A stretch of 64,000 nt of DNA from CAZHHH01 sp052400685 (GTDB lineage: Bacteria > Bacteroidota > Bacteroidia > Bacteroidales > Marinilabiliaceae). Every line of letters starts with the position of its first letter. Within the stretch, counting starts at the first letter, position 1. Below the pieces are notes generated by a model, which was given only the letters and a program-made list of their open reading frames with translations, made no database searches and was not told the origin of the DNA. Shown piece after piece: positions 49,728 to 59,920 of this stretch. The position numbers were made by a program, and so were the translations under genes. Location: NCBI GenBank assembly GCA_052400685.1, contig JBQTGJ010000010.1; one strand, 5' to 3'.

Positions 49728-51425
49728 ATGAAAACAACTAATCTGATGAGGTGCGCTTTGTGCGTAGCAGTATTGGCAATGTTTTGCATAGTTGGGTGTG
49801 AGAAGGCGGATTTTTATTCAATTGATTCGCCCGCTGACCTGCAGAGCAAGATTGACTCAATTGCAGCCGCGAAGGCAAGTGTAGATACAGGTGACACGAC
49901 CTACATAACTATCGCTACGGCGTTGGTTGGAGCTGAAGATTTCAGTAACGGCTGGTGGACAACATTTTCTGATTACTTCACCATTTCCACAAACGAATTA
50001 TTGCATTTGGAATTTGACAACTACAATTCTGGCAGCGAGAACAACTGGGAGAACTGGTGTCTCGCCTTAGTTAATGTAGCAGATCGGGATGCTGAAGATT
50101 ATGCCGAATACTTTGTACTTCGTTCTGATGCTTACGGCTGGGGTAACGATGATTTTGATCTTGGCTTGATCGCCTTTAACTATCCTGATACCGACGGAGA
50201 TGACGATATTTGGAACGATTTCCGTGCTACGATGAATGGTGCTTCTGTGACTCTGGAAATTGATCACTCTGCCACAGGCAATGTATATGTAACAGCAACT
50301 GCCGTTGGAACGGATGGTACAGAGTTGGTTATGACATATCAACAGCCGGTTTCTGCCTCTGCTGATATTGTGGCTTTTTTAGTGAATGAAGTCAGTTATT
50401 TGGATATGAAAAAAGCCTACCTTATACCTTCTAAAGTGACGGTTATTGAAGATGTTGAACCGGTTTCAATGGCTGTTGAAGGAGCCCCTGCTTTCGTTGA
50501 GTTGGGCGATGAAGACTTCTGGGGTGATGCAATCGCTACTGTTACGTACGCTGACGGATCTTCTGCCGAAGTTGATACTGCAGATGTAACATTCACTGTT
50601 GTCCCTGATATGACTACTCTGGGCGAAAAGACTGTTATTGTAGCTTATAGCAAAACAAAGCTGGGCGAATACACGAAAGCTATCACTACTTATTACAATT
50701 TTGAAGTGACGAATTCGGTTGTAAGCATGGCAGTTACTACTATGCCGGAAATAACCACATACGCTTTCTTTGAAACTGCCCCTGTTTTTGACACTACAGG
50801 TTTGGTTGTAACAGCGACCTATTCCGACGGTACAACAGGTATCATGGATAATGCAACGCTTCAATTCGAGATACCCACTTCCGCAGGTATGCAGAATGCT
50901 GTCATTTCTTATGTTGGTGCAACTGGCACTGTAACTACAACTTGCCCGCTAACTCTTGTGCAGGGTGCAAGTCAGGTAGGTGCTGGTGATCTCTCTACGG
51001 GATTTTGGGGGGCTCTCAGTGCCGACTATACTGTCACATCAAATAGTAGTGAGACTGTTACATTTTATACTTATTCCGATGAAGTTGAAAACTGGCACTG
51101 CCCTATTACAGTCCTTCGCAATGCTGATTATACAACTGAATATGCTGTAACTCGCTGGGATAATGCTGGCTGGGGTGATTATGGCTTCGGATCAGCCACC
51201 CTTTCAAGTGATTGGAATTGGGATATATTCCTGTCAAACATAAGTGGTTCTAAAACAGTATTGACAGTTACAAACAATGGTGACAATACTGCAGATGTGC
51301 GTTACGATGTTACTTATCCGAGCGGTGAAACACATTTTCAATTGTTTGAAGGTATAACAATAGATAGTGCTGATTTGACTTTTGCAGTCACTGTGGAGAA
51401 TTGTTATCATGTAATTGTTGAATAA
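49728..51425 (+). CDS. PUL-associated surface lipoprotein with duplicated beta-sandwich domains
   Basis: The start at 49728 (MKTTNLMRCALCVAVLAMFC) gives a lipobox ending IVGC; the ATG at 49704 adds eight residues. The protein has two related terminal domains. One begins LVGAEDFSNGWWTTFSDYFT and the other VGAGDLSTGFWGALSADYTV; both continue with ENW.., an aromatic/Asp segment (RSDAYGWGNDDF, RWDNAGWGDYGF) and a D..W..F strand. Between them lie two bacterial Ig-like repeats (IATVTYADGSSAEVDTADVT, VVTATYSDGTTGIMDNATL). Trp-rich repeated domains on a lipoprotein next to susC/D suggest a glycan-binding surface protein. The position before, rather than after, susC is unusual. Confidence 0.75.
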   Translation: MKTTNLMRCALCVAVLAMFCIVGCEKADFYSIDSPADLQSKIDSIAAAKASVDTGDTTYITIATALVGAEDFSNGWWTTFSDYFTISTNELLHLEFDNYNSGSENNWENWCLALVNVADRDAEDYAEYFVLRSDAYGWGNDDFDLGLIAFNYPDTDGDDDIWNDFRATMNGASVTLEIDHSATGNVYVTATAVGTDGTELVMTYQQPVSASADIVAFLVNEVSYLDMKKAYLIPSKVTVIEDVEPVSMAVEGAPAFVELGDEDFWGDAIATVTYADGSSAEVDTADVTFTVVPDMTTLGEKTVIVAYSKTKLGEYTKAITTYYNFEVTNSVVSMAVTTMPEITTYAFFETAPVFDTTGLVVTATYSDGTTGIMDNATLQFEIPTSAGMQNAVISYVGATGTVTTTCPLTLVQGASQVGAGDLSTGFWGALSADYTVTSNSSETVTFYTYSDEVENWHCPITVLRNADYTTEYAVTRWDNAGWGDYGFGSATLSSDWNWDIFLSNISGSKTVLTVTNNGDNTADVRYDVTYPSGETHFQLFEGITIDSADLTFAVTVENCYHVIVE

Positions 51426-51451
51426 TCATTAAGATATAAAGTATTTAAACT

Positions 51452-54400
51452 ATGAAATATATATGTTTAATTCTATTGGGATTGTTGGCGCTCGCACCGG
51501 CCACATACGCCGAAGGCCAAGATAATACCAATCAGATGTCGATGACTCAATCAGGCGACATAACAGTAACAGGTAAAGTCCTTGACGAAACAGGAGAACC
51601 CCTTCCGGGGGCTACAGTACAACAAGAAGGGACTACCAATGGGATCATTACCGACATTGATGGAAATTTCTCTCTTTCTGTTCCTTCAGATGCTACGCTT
51701 ATAGTTTCTTTTATAGGATTTAAAAGTGTTGAAGTAATTGTTGGAGGAGAAACGGAGCTTGGCAGCATCACATTGGTTTCGGATACACAGCAACTCGACC
51801 AGGTAGTAGTAATAGGTTACGGTACACAAAAAAAGGCTGACCTAACAGGTGCCGTAACTATTGTTGACGCTGAAGAGATGAAGAAAACATCAAATTCAAA
51901 TATTTCAACAATGCTTCAAGGTAAGGCCGCAGGTGTTCAAATTACTTCTGATGGACAACCTGGTGCCGATCCTGCTGTACGTATCCGTGGTATGGGGTCG
52001 TTTACTGATACTAATCCATTGTATGTTGTAGACGGAGTGCCGATGGGAACAACCATTCGTGATTTTTCGCCAAACGATATAGAAACGATTCAGATACTTA
52101 AAGATGCTTCTGCTGCTGCAATTTACGGCTCTCGTGCTGCTAACGGTGTGGTTATTATTACAACAAAACAAGGTAAGAAGAACTCACCTATGAGGGTTGA
52201 TTACAGCGGTTATTATGGCGTGGACAATGTTCAAAAAGATGTGTACGACGTTATGAATGCCGACCAATATAAGCAATTCGTAACAATGGCATACGCAAAT
52301 AGTGGAATGGATGTTCCTGCAGGATATAATTCTACAAGTAGCAATTATTTGTGGACTACAAATGGAAATGGTAACGAAGTCGCATCTGTTGATACAGATT
52401 GGTTTGATTCGGTTTTTAAAACCGGTACCCGTCAAAATCACAACCTTAACTTTTCAGGAGGCGGAGAGAATAATACTTACAATATTGGTCTTGACTATTT
52501 TAGTCAGGAAGGTACAATGGTAGGAGCAGGTCCGAATTTCGAACGTTATACAGCTCGTATCAACAATACTATGGAGGTAAAGTTTGTTAAAATTAAAACG
52601 AGCTTTGTTTATAGTCACAGCGATCAGGATAAAATGGCGCTTAGTAACGCTAATGAGTATGTTGAAGGTTTGTATGGTACACAATATCCTGTAATGGCTT
52701 CGGCTCTTCTCACGCCTCCAACAATCAAAGATTACGATGAGTCGACATGGGTTCTTGATGACAAAATCTCTGCTGCATCTGATTTTGCCTATGACTCTTT
52801 CGGTTATGGTACATACTACGATGATGTTCACGGTGACTTACGTATATCTAACGTACTGCTTACTAATAGTCTGCTGGAGAGAAATACTAAAGTTGACCGT
52901 GTTGTTGGCTCTGCTTCTACAAATGTTAACTTATTAGAGATGCTTGGTGTAGGAAGTTATAATAGTAAGTTGTCATATAATCTTAACTTGTCGTATAGTA
53001 ATACTCACGTTAGTAGCTTTACATTTGTACCAGCGTTTATACAGAGTACAAACGTGAAACTATTGAAGGAAGATGAGACTCTTACGTTACTGGACGAATA
53101 TACGGGCGATGGACTTATTGAAAATACAATTAACTACAACGCTTCATTCGGACGTCATAATTTAGATGTTGTTGCAGGTCAAACATTCCAGAAGATCTAT
53201 TATAAGTCTCATACCGGCGTAGGTAATGATTTTCCTGAACCATATTATCTGCAATTATCAAATGCAAGTGAAAAAAATTCATACAGTTACGAAAGTGAGC
53301 ATGTTTTGTCATCATATATCGGTCGTGTGAACTACAACTTTGATGGTAAATATCTTCTTTCGGCAACTGCTCGTCGTGATGGTTCTACACGGCTTTCTTC
53401 AGATGATCGTTTTGATATTTTCCCTTCAGTCTCTGCCGGTTGGCGTATTGAAAAAGAAAATTTCTTCACTATTGACCCAACTACTATCAGTTTATTGAAA
53501 GTACGTGGTAGTTATGGTGAGCTTGGTAACGAGAATATAGGTGATTATCAATACATGGATACAATGGAAAGAGGCAATTATACTTATGCCTTTGCCAACA
53601 ATGTGGTTACCGGGTCGGCAGTAAATAATTTTGTAAATGATGCTATCAGGTGGGAAAAGAAGAAAACGCTTGACTTTGGTCTTGATTTAGCGATGTTTAA
53701 TGGTCAGTTAGAGTTTAATTTTGATTGGTATAAGTCAACATCAGAAGATCTTCTTTATGATTTGACAATTCCTGCAAATACCGGTTCAAATAATACAACT
53801 ATAACAATGAACGCAGCGACTATGGTAAATAAAGGTCTTGAGTTCTTGCTCGGTTATCGTAACTATAATCATGCTGTTAAGTACCAAATTTCTACAAACG
53901 TATCTACTTTTAATAACGAGGTTACTAAATTGGGTGTTAATAATTCACCGGTTACATCAAGCATGTGTCGGACTGAAGTTGGTCAGGAAGTTGGTCAGTT
54001 TTATGGTTACGTACTTGAAGATGATACCGAAGATGGCAACATTAAAAATGGGATTGCTCAAAATCAGGGAGCAATTGATAATCGTCAAAATTCTGAAGGT
54101 TTATACATCACGCAAACCGGAGCGGAAGCAGGTGATCTTTTATACAAAGACCTTGATGGTGACGGTGAAATCACGGCAAAAGACCAGCAATTTTTAGGCA
54201 GTGGGTTACCTGATGTAACTTTCGGTATTAATGCACGTGTTGAATGGAATGGTTTCGACTTAACCATTTCAACATTCGGTGCTGCTGGTTTCCAGGCTGT
54301 TGATTTTGTTGATATGGCATTGCGCAGTTCTTATGGTGCGACGAATAAAGATGTTAGTCTGTTAAATGCATGGACGCCTTCTAACACAAATACTGACGTG

Positions 54401-54700
54401 CCTCGCGTGCAGAATAAATCTGATATTACTAGTAATGATTATTTTAGTGACCGATATATTCAAGATGCTTCATATTTGAAAATTGCTAATGTGCAATTTG
54501 GATATAACTTCCCGGACTCTTGGTTTGTTGGTAGAATTAGTGGTGTTCGTGCCTATATAACGGGACAAAACTTGGCAACAATCAGTAACTATAAAGGTTA
54601 TAACGTAGATTTTGCCGGAGGTACATATACCCCGGGTTACAACTATGCTTCGTATCCAACACCACGAACATTTATGTTCGGATTAAACATGTCATTTTAA
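51452..54700 (+). CDS. SusC-like TonB-linked outer-membrane transporter
   Basis: A 1082-aa SusC-family protein. Signal MKYICLILLGLLALAPATYA is followed by a carboxypeptidase-D-like domain at about 35-110 (VTGKVLDETGEPLPGATVQQ). The plug contains LDQVVVIGYGTQKKADLTGA, the SusC box, and IQILKDASAAAIYGSRAANG. The barrel ends NYASYPTPRTFMFGLNMSF. It forms a lidded import channel with the SusD protein encoded 22 bases downstream. Substrate by context is an arabinose-containing glycan (inference from GH43). Confidence 0.96.
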   Translation: MKYICLILLGLLALAPATYAEGQDNTNQMSMTQSGDITVTGKVLDETGEPLPGATVQQEGTTNGIITDIDGNFSLSVPSDATLIVSFIGFKSVEVIVGGETELGSITLVSDTQQLDQVVVIGYGTQKKADLTGAVTIVDAEEMKKTSNSNISTMLQGKAAGVQITSDGQPGADPAVRIRGMGSFTDTNPLYVVDGVPMGTTIRDFSPNDIETIQILKDASAAAIYGSRAANGVVIITTKQGKKNSPMRVDYSGYYGVDNVQKDVYDVMNADQYKQFVTMAYANSGMDVPAGYNSTSSNYLWTTNGNGNEVASVDTDWFDSVFKTGTRQNHNLNFSGGGENNTYNIGLDYFSQEGTMVGAGPNFERYTARINNTMEVKFVKIKTSFVYSHSDQDKMALSNANEYVEGLYGTQYPVMASALLTPPTIKDYDESTWVLDDKISAASDFAYDSFGYGTYYDDVHGDLRISNVLLTNSLLERNTKVDRVVGSASTNVNLLEMLGVGSYNSKLSYNLNLSYSNTHVSSFTFVPAFIQSTNVKLLKEDETLTLLDEYTGDGLIENTINYNASFGRHNLDVVAGQTFQKIYYKSHTGVGNDFPEPYYLQLSNASEKNSYSYESEHVLSSYIGRVNYNFDGKYLLSATARRDGSTRLSSDDRFDIFPSVSAGWRIEKENFFTIDPTTISLLKVRGSYGELGNENIGDYQYMDTMERGNYTYAFANNVVTGSAVNNFVNDAIRWEKKKTLDFGLDLAMFNGQLEFNFDWYKSTSEDLLYDLTIPANTGSNNTTITMNAATMVNKGLEFLLGYRNYNHAVKYQISTNVSTFNNEVTKLGVNNSPVTSSMCRTEVGQEVGQFYGYVLEDDTEDGNIKNGIAQNQGAIDNRQNSEGLYITQTGAEAGDLLYKDLDGDGEITAKDQQFLGSGLPDVTFGINARVEWNGFDLTISTFGAAGFQAVDFVDMALRSSYGATNKDVSLLNAWTPSNTNTDVPRVQNKSDITSNDYFSDRYIQDASYLKIANVQFGYNFPDSWFVGRISGVRAYITGQNLATISNYKGYNVDFAGGTYTPGYNYASYPTPRTFMFGLNMSF

Positions 54701-54722
54701 AAATAATTTAAAGGAAAGTAAG

Positions 54723-56552
54723 ATGAAAAGTTTAAATATATTTATAGTGATATTGGCGCTTATTGCAGGCATTACAGCTTGCGATGATCAGCTCGATGTC
54801 ACCAATCCGAATAATCAGACAACTGAAGGGTTCGGCGATTCAGAGGCTGAATTGAATGAGGTTGTTATTGCGTGTTATAGTCTTAGTCGGTTGGAAGGTA
54901 CAAATGCGCGTGTAGGATATGTGATGGATGCGCTTCGCGGTGACGAAATATGGAACTCGTCTCAGCAATGGTATCTGGCTTGCGATAACCTTAATGGTTT
55001 GTCTGATTATTTCATGCTTGAATGGCCATGGCGTGATAACTACTGCGTAGTAAACCGAACAAACTATGTGTTGACTAGAGTTGGTGAAGTGCTTGAAGAG
55101 GGCTCAGATTCTTACAACGAGATTAAAGGACAGGCTCTTTTCTTAAGAGCGCAGGCATATTATAATTTAGCGACCTATTATCAGATTTGTCCGGTCGTTA
55201 CTAACTATGACGAGTATTCTGATTTAGATAAATTGTATGCATCCTGTGCTACTCAAGACGAGGTTTGGGATCAAATAGAAGCTGACCTTACTGAAGCTAT
55301 GAATCTTTTGCCATCGCGTGATGAAGGTGGGGAGTGGGCTCAAGGTCGTGCTACATGTGGTTCTGCTGCCGGTTATCTTGCTCGCGCATTGATGTTTCGT
55401 CATAAATTTTCAGAAGCTTATTCTGTATTAAAAGACATTATTGCAGGCAAGTATGGAACTTATGAACTTATGGCTGATTATGGCGATAACTTCCGGGAAG
55501 GTGCTGATTATGAGAATAACAAAGAGAGTCTTTGGGAAGTTCAGTTTATGGACTATGGTACAGGTGGTACTAACGAAGTCTGGACTACTACTAACCTGAA
55601 TTCTGATGCAACACAAGGTCATGCACTTGAGAGTAACTTTGCCTCTCAGGATTTTGGTAGTTGGGGTGACGTAGCAGCTTCTCCCTGGTTATATAACTTG
55701 TTTAAAAAAGAAAAATGTACTGATGGATTTTTGGATCCTCGTTTGTATTGGACTTTAGTTACTTATGAGCAAGAATATGATGCTGTTACCGGTAATTCAA
55801 CGGCTGCATATCCTTCGGGCGACGTTCGTTCCAATACTGTTTATCAGACAGAACTAAATGAAGATACATGGATGTATTCAATTCGTTCTAATACTGCTCA
55901 GGGGGGGATTTCTATTGCTAAGTTCACAAATGCAAGAAATAATATTTATTCTAGTTTTGGTACCGGATTAAAATGTGGTGTTAACATCCGTTTAATGCGT
56001 TATAGCGATGTTTTACTTCGTGCAGCAGAATGTGAAAACGAAATTTACGGCCCCACTCAAACGGCGATCGATTATATTAATGAGGTTCGTCGACGTGTGG
56101 CACTTGAAGATCTTGAACTTTCTGACTTTCCTACAGCCGATGCTCTTTTTGAGCAAATTGCAAATGTTGAACGTCCTAAAGAATTTGGTTGTGAATATGG
56201 ACGTGGTACTGACTTGATTCGTTGGGGATTTTTCTACAATTCTGATCGTTTACAACAGATTACAGAGCACGCTTATTATAAGTTAGCGCCAACAATGACC
56301 ATCGATGATCCGGATAATCCAGGAGAGACAAAAGAGGTGGTTTATGTCAATACTGAGGAGCTGACTTCGGCAACTGCTTCCGGCTCATCTTATTCTGGTT
56401 ATTATAAGGGCCATGAGTACTTCCCTATATGGCAGACTCACCTTGATAATAACACGAACCTTGAAGGTAATTCAGCAAACAATAGTACGGATAACAGTAC
56501 TGCTTTCTTTGAAAAAGGATATACTGTTCATCCTGTTGTAGACCTGGAATAG
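54723..56552 (+). CDS. SusD/RagB-like glycan-binding lipoprotein
   Basis: A 609-aa SusD-family lipoprotein with lipobox LALIAGITAC. TPR-like helices are typical, for example EIKGQALFLRAQAYYNLATY and GRATCGSAAGYLARALMFRH. The C-terminal half carries the RagB-type end, LRAAECENEIYGPTQTAIDY then NEVRRRVALEDLEL and ERPKEFGCEYGRGTDLIRWG. It caps the SusC channel at the cell surface and binds oligosaccharide. It is longer than average because of loops near the C-terminus. It ends about 90 bases before the GH43 gene. Confidence 0.95.
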   Translation: MKSLNIFIVILALIAGITACDDQLDVTNPNNQTTEGFGDSEAELNEVVIACYSLSRLEGTNARVGYVMDALRGDEIWNSSQQWYLACDNLNGLSDYFMLEWPWRDNYCVVNRTNYVLTRVGEVLEEGSDSYNEIKGQALFLRAQAYYNLATYYQICPVVTNYDEYSDLDKLYASCATQDEVWDQIEADLTEAMNLLPSRDEGGEWAQGRATCGSAAGYLARALMFRHKFSEAYSVLKDIIAGKYGTYELMADYGDNFREGADYENNKESLWEVQFMDYGTGGTNEVWTTTNLNSDATQGHALESNFASQDFGSWGDVAASPWLYNLFKKEKCTDGFLDPRLYWTLVTYEQEYDAVTGNSTAAYPSGDVRSNTVYQTELNEDTWMYSIRSNTAQGGISIAKFTNARNNIYSSFGTGLKCGVNIRLMRYSDVLLRAAECENEIYGPTQTAIDYINEVRRRVALEDLELSDFPTADALFEQIANVERPKEFGCEYGRGTDLIRWGFFYNSDRLQQITEHAYYKLAPTMTIDDPDNPGETKEVVYVNTEELTSATASGSSYSGYYKGHEYFPIWQTHLDNNTNLEGNSANNSTDNSTAFFEKGYTVHPVVDLE

Positions 56553-56639
56553 GAATTATCCATTATTATTTTAGACTTCCTTATCATCGTATCTTTTGTA
56601 TATTGATAAGGAAGTTTTTTAACAAAAAACAGATTAGAT

Positions 56640-58307
56640 ATGAGACTAAAGTATTTGCTGATTTTATTGGTCAGCATAATTGCTCTATTGTTTGCAGGAT
56701 GCAACGATGATGATGTTGTTCCGGAAGAGACTGATCCGGATACCGATACCAGTTTTTCCATTCCAACATACGATGATGACTATTCATCGATCGCGTCGTG
56801 GTCATACAGAAGCCAGTGGAATCTGGCTAACGTTCACGACCCTTCGGTTGCCTATTACGATGGCTATTATTATATGTACGGCACCGATGCATCGTATGGT
56901 AATGAGGCTGCAGGACATGGCCATTTTCAAGGCAAACGATCAACCGATTTGGTTAATTGGAAATGGGTGGGTGGTCCTTTTTATGATCCTCCCTCCTGGG
57001 TCGCCGACTCGCTCAACGCCATTCGTTCGCGCATGGGGCTCGATGCCATTGCTGAAGACAACATATCATATGGCTACTGGGCGCCGGTCGTGCGTAAAGT
57101 GACTGTTGGTGGTCAGGAGAAATTACGTATGTATTACAGTATTGTTATCGATAACTTCATCAAAACCGGAGCTGTTAACACTTCTGCCAACTTTGATGGA
57201 AGCTGGACAGAACGTGCTTTTATCGGCATGTGTGAATCAACTGATCCTGCCGGTGCTGTATGGGAAGACAAGGGGTTTGTTACCTGTTCATCATCTGATC
57301 GTGGCCTCGACTACAGTCGTTCCAGCTACACAGGTGATTGGAGTGCCTATTTTTACTACAACGCCATTGACCCTACATATATAGTAACACCCGAAGGAGA
57401 TCATTACCTGATACATGGCTCATGGCACAGCGGATTCGCTTTATTGCAAGTGGATCCAGCATCAGGTAAGCCCCTTAACACACTTGGGGAGCCTTATGCC
57501 AGCAGTGTAAGTGAGCTAACAGCACGATATGGTGTGAGAATTGGTACTCGCTCAGCGTCATCGCGTTGGCAAGGCAGCGAAGCACCCGAAATAATATATA
57601 AAGATGGTTATTACTATTTGTTTATGGCCTACGATGGCCTCGACATACCATACAACACACGAGTGGTCAGAAGCACAAACATTGAAGGTCCATACCTTGA
57701 TATAACCGGTCGTAATTTCACTAACGGACGCGGAGACTGCTATCCTATTGTTACCCACCCTTACAAATTTAATCTTAGTTATGGATGGGTCGGTTTATCA
57801 CACTGTTCTGTCTTTAAAAAGGAAGATAGCGACGATTGGTTTTATATGTCGCAGGGACGATTGCCTGAAAACGTTGGTGGTAACGCCTATTCAAATGCCA
57901 TTATGATGGGGCACGTACGCCGCATTGTCTGGTGTCCGGCCTCTCCCGACGAACCCGATAACCTTTGGCCAATAGCATTGCCTGAGCGTTACGCTGCCGT
58001 ACCTGATTACGGTACTATAACCAAAGATTCGCTGGTGGGAACCTGGGAGCATATAAACCTTAAATACAGCTTTGGGCAACAGGATGTAGCCACGACTCTG
58101 AACCTCAATGCCGACGGCTCGATGACAGGAGCTTTGACTGGTAATTGGAGTTATGACGTAACAAACAAACAACTGAAATTGGGCGACGTTATTGTTTGCG
58201 TTGAACGGGAAGTGGACTGGGAAGCCTCGCCACGCTGTGTGACATTTGTATATGCAGGAACTCAAAAAAGTCTGAACACAACATATTGGGGTAAAATGAA
58301 AAAATAA
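56640..58307 (+). CDS. GH43 family glycoside hydrolase lipoprotein, endo-arabinanase-like
   Basis: A 555-aa lipoprotein with MRLKYLLILLVSIIALLFAG and lipobox Cys. A five-bladed propeller GH43 domain spans about 55-450: catalytic-base Asp67 in NVHDPSVAYYDGYYYMYG, pKa-modulating Asp244 in NAIDPTYIVTPEGDHYLIHG and acid Glu314 in GSEAPEIIYKDGYYYLF. The last ~90 residues are a lipocalin-like beta domain (GTWEHINLKYSFGQQ, LNLNADGSMTGALTGNWSYD). This layout is typical of Bacteroidota arabinan endo-1,5-alpha-L-arabinosidases acting on pectic arabinan at the surface. A terminator follows, so it closes the locus. No second glycosidase is present here. Confidence 0.88.
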   Translation: MRLKYLLILLVSIIALLFAGCNDDDVVPEETDPDTDTSFSIPTYDDDYSSIASWSYRSQWNLANVHDPSVAYYDGYYYMYGTDASYGNEAAGHGHFQGKRSTDLVNWKWVGGPFYDPPSWVADSLNAIRSRMGLDAIAEDNISYGYWAPVVRKVTVGGQEKLRMYYSIVIDNFIKTGAVNTSANFDGSWTERAFIGMCESTDPAGAVWEDKGFVTCSSSDRGLDYSRSSYTGDWSAYFYYNAIDPTYIVTPEGDHYLIHGSWHSGFALLQVDPASGKPLNTLGEPYASSVSELTARYGVRIGTRSASSRWQGSEAPEIIYKDGYYYLFMAYDGLDIPYNTRVVRSTNIEGPYLDITGRNFTNGRGDCYPIVTHPYKFNLSYGWVGLSHCSVFKKEDSDDWFYMSQGRLPENVGGNAYSNAIMMGHVRRIVWCPASPDEPDNLWPIALPERYAAVPDYGTITKDSLVGTWEHINLKYSFGQQDVATTLNLNADGSMTGALTGNWSYDVTNKQLKLGDVIVCVEREVDWEASPRCVTFVYAGTQKSLNTTYWGKMKK

Positions 58308-58353
58308 TATTGATGTCAGGTTAATATTTCTCAGACCAATAAATACGATTAAT

Positions 58354-58392
58354 ACAAAGTCTGCTCAACTTTAAATTGGGCAGACTTTTTTG
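58354..58392 (+). terminator. Intrinsic terminator of the polysaccharide utilization locus
   Basis: AAAGTCTGCTCAA pairs with TTGGGCAGACTTT over CTTTAAA with one mismatch or wobble, then TTTT. It lies 47 bases past the GH43 stop. Confidence 0.85.
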
Positions 58393-58562
58393 TATGTGTG
58401 GCATGATAAGCTAAAAGAGTAAGGTTTTAGTTGTGTCGGGCAACTGTGAAATATGAGCAATTGTGTGTAGGCAAGGAAGATTAAAACGTTGCAATGACTC
58501 AGAGTTTGGTTGGTGCGTTTTTATTCAGGATTTAAAGATAGAGGGTTTTCCGGGTAACTCTA

Positions 58563-58646
58563 TAGGAGTTGTCTATAAATTAGTGTTTGAAATATAAAGT
58601 TTCAATGTAAGCATAACGAAATAGTTGACTTTATAGACAAATACTA
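58563..58646. mobile_element. TA-flanked palindromic MITE-like element with internal deletion
   Basis: At 84 bp it keeps both ends (GGAGTTGTCTATAAATTAG and GACTTTATAGACAAATAC, TA-flanked) and GTAAGCATAACGAAATAG. It lacks the GCTTGCGAAG/GTTTAC core, so it looks like an internally deleted derivative. Confidence 0.7.
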
Positions 58647-58698
58647 AATCTGCAATTGTGCTTTAAAATCTTTATTTTCGCTTCAAATTGTTATTAAG

Positions 58699-59658
58699 AT
58701 GGATAAGTTACGCATTGTGTTTATGGGAACGCCTGAGTTTGCAGCGCATAACCTCAGGGTTTTACACCAAAGTGGGGCCAACGTGGTGGGGGTTGTTACG
58801 GCGCCCGATAAGCCGGCTGGCCGGGGACGTAAGATAACGGCACCGGCGGTGAAGCAAATGGCTCTGGAGCTTGGGATTCTCGTATTGCAGCCTGAGAAAT
58901 TGAAAGATCCGGCTTTTTTGGAGGAGCTGCGAAATTTGAAACCCGATTTGCAGGTTGTGGTGGCTTTTCGCATGTTGCCTGAGGTCGTGTGGAACCTGCC
59001 TTCTCACGGTACTTTTAATCTGCATGCTTCTCTGCTTCCTCAGTATCGGGGGGCTGCCCCCATCAATTGGGCTGTTATTAACGGTGAAACAGTTACTGGT
59101 GTCACCACTTTTTTCCTGAATCACGAAATTGATACCGGCAATATTATCATGCAGGAACGGGTTCTCATTGAGCCTGATGACAATGCCGGGTCGGTGCACG
59201 ATAAACTGATGGAAACCGGAGCCAGGTTGGTGGTGAAGACTGTGGCCGCAATTGAAGCCGGCGACGTGAATGAACAGTCGCAGACTGCTGATGGGGATGC
59301 CGTTCTTAAACCTGCTCCTAAAATTTTTAAAGAAGATTGTAGGATTAACTGGACGCTGTCGTCGGTGGAAATTCATAATAAGGTACGTGGCTTGAGTCCC
59401 TACCCTGCGGCTTGGACTGAGATGCAGGAACCCGGCAAAGAGCCAGTTTCATTAAAGGTGTATGCCACTGTTTTGGCGAATAATGATCACATTTTGAATC
59501 CGGGCGAGTTGTTTTGTGACGGTAAAGAGATATTGATGGCCGGTACAGGCGATCGTCCGCTTGGTATTTTGGAGATACAGGTGGCCGGCAAAAAACGGAT
59601 GTCTGTGAGTGCTTTTTTGCGCGGTTACAGGTGGGTGGAAGGAACGAAATTGCTTTAA
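58699..59658 (+). CDS. fmt: Methionyl-tRNA formyltransferase
   Basis: A 319-aa enzyme. The N-terminal Rossmann-type formyltransferase domain begins LRIVFMGTPEFAAHNLRVL. The catalytic Asn-His-Asp set lies in FNLHASLLPQYRGAAPINWA and the following INGETVTGVTTF...DTG segment. The C-terminal OB-like domain contains VRGLSPYPAAWTEMQEPGKE. It formylates initiator Met-tRNA using 10-formyl-THF in the cytosol. Length is normal and it seems to be transcribed alone. Confidence 0.97.
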   Translation: MDKLRIVFMGTPEFAAHNLRVLHQSGANVVGVVTAPDKPAGRGRKITAPAVKQMALELGILVLQPEKLKDPAFLEELRNLKPDLQVVVAFRMLPEVVWNLPSHGTFNLHASLLPQYRGAAPINWAVINGETVTGVTTFFLNHEIDTGNIIMQERVLIEPDDNAGSVHDKLMETGARLVVKTVAAIEAGDVNEQSQTADGDAVLKPAPKIFKEDCRINWTLSSVEIHNKVRGLSPYPAAWTEMQEPGKEPVSLKVYATVLANNDHILNPGELFCDGKEILMAGTGDRPLGILEIQVAGKKRMSVSAFLRGYRWVEGTKLL

Positions 59659-59920
59659 TTTTTTTATAGGAGCATTGTAATTCGTGTTTGTCTGTAAAGT
59701 GGTTGATAGCACCAATTCTTTTTTTTGTTTGCATCATTAATGAGGTTGGTGGACTATTTGGCGGATCAATAATATTTCAGTTATTTCCATCTGTTTAATT
59801 TTATCTGTTCAGGGAATAGATTTAGCATCCAATTATTTATATTTGTCTGGCTTTGCGCTAAAGTCATGTCTCTGACTTGTCGTATCTTAATTGTTCTAAC
59901 TAACGGAAAGAATTATTTCA

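Noticed and set aside
58762..59376. Minus-strand ORF of 204 aa inside fmt
   Set aside because: Antisense shadow of a well-conserved housekeeping gene.
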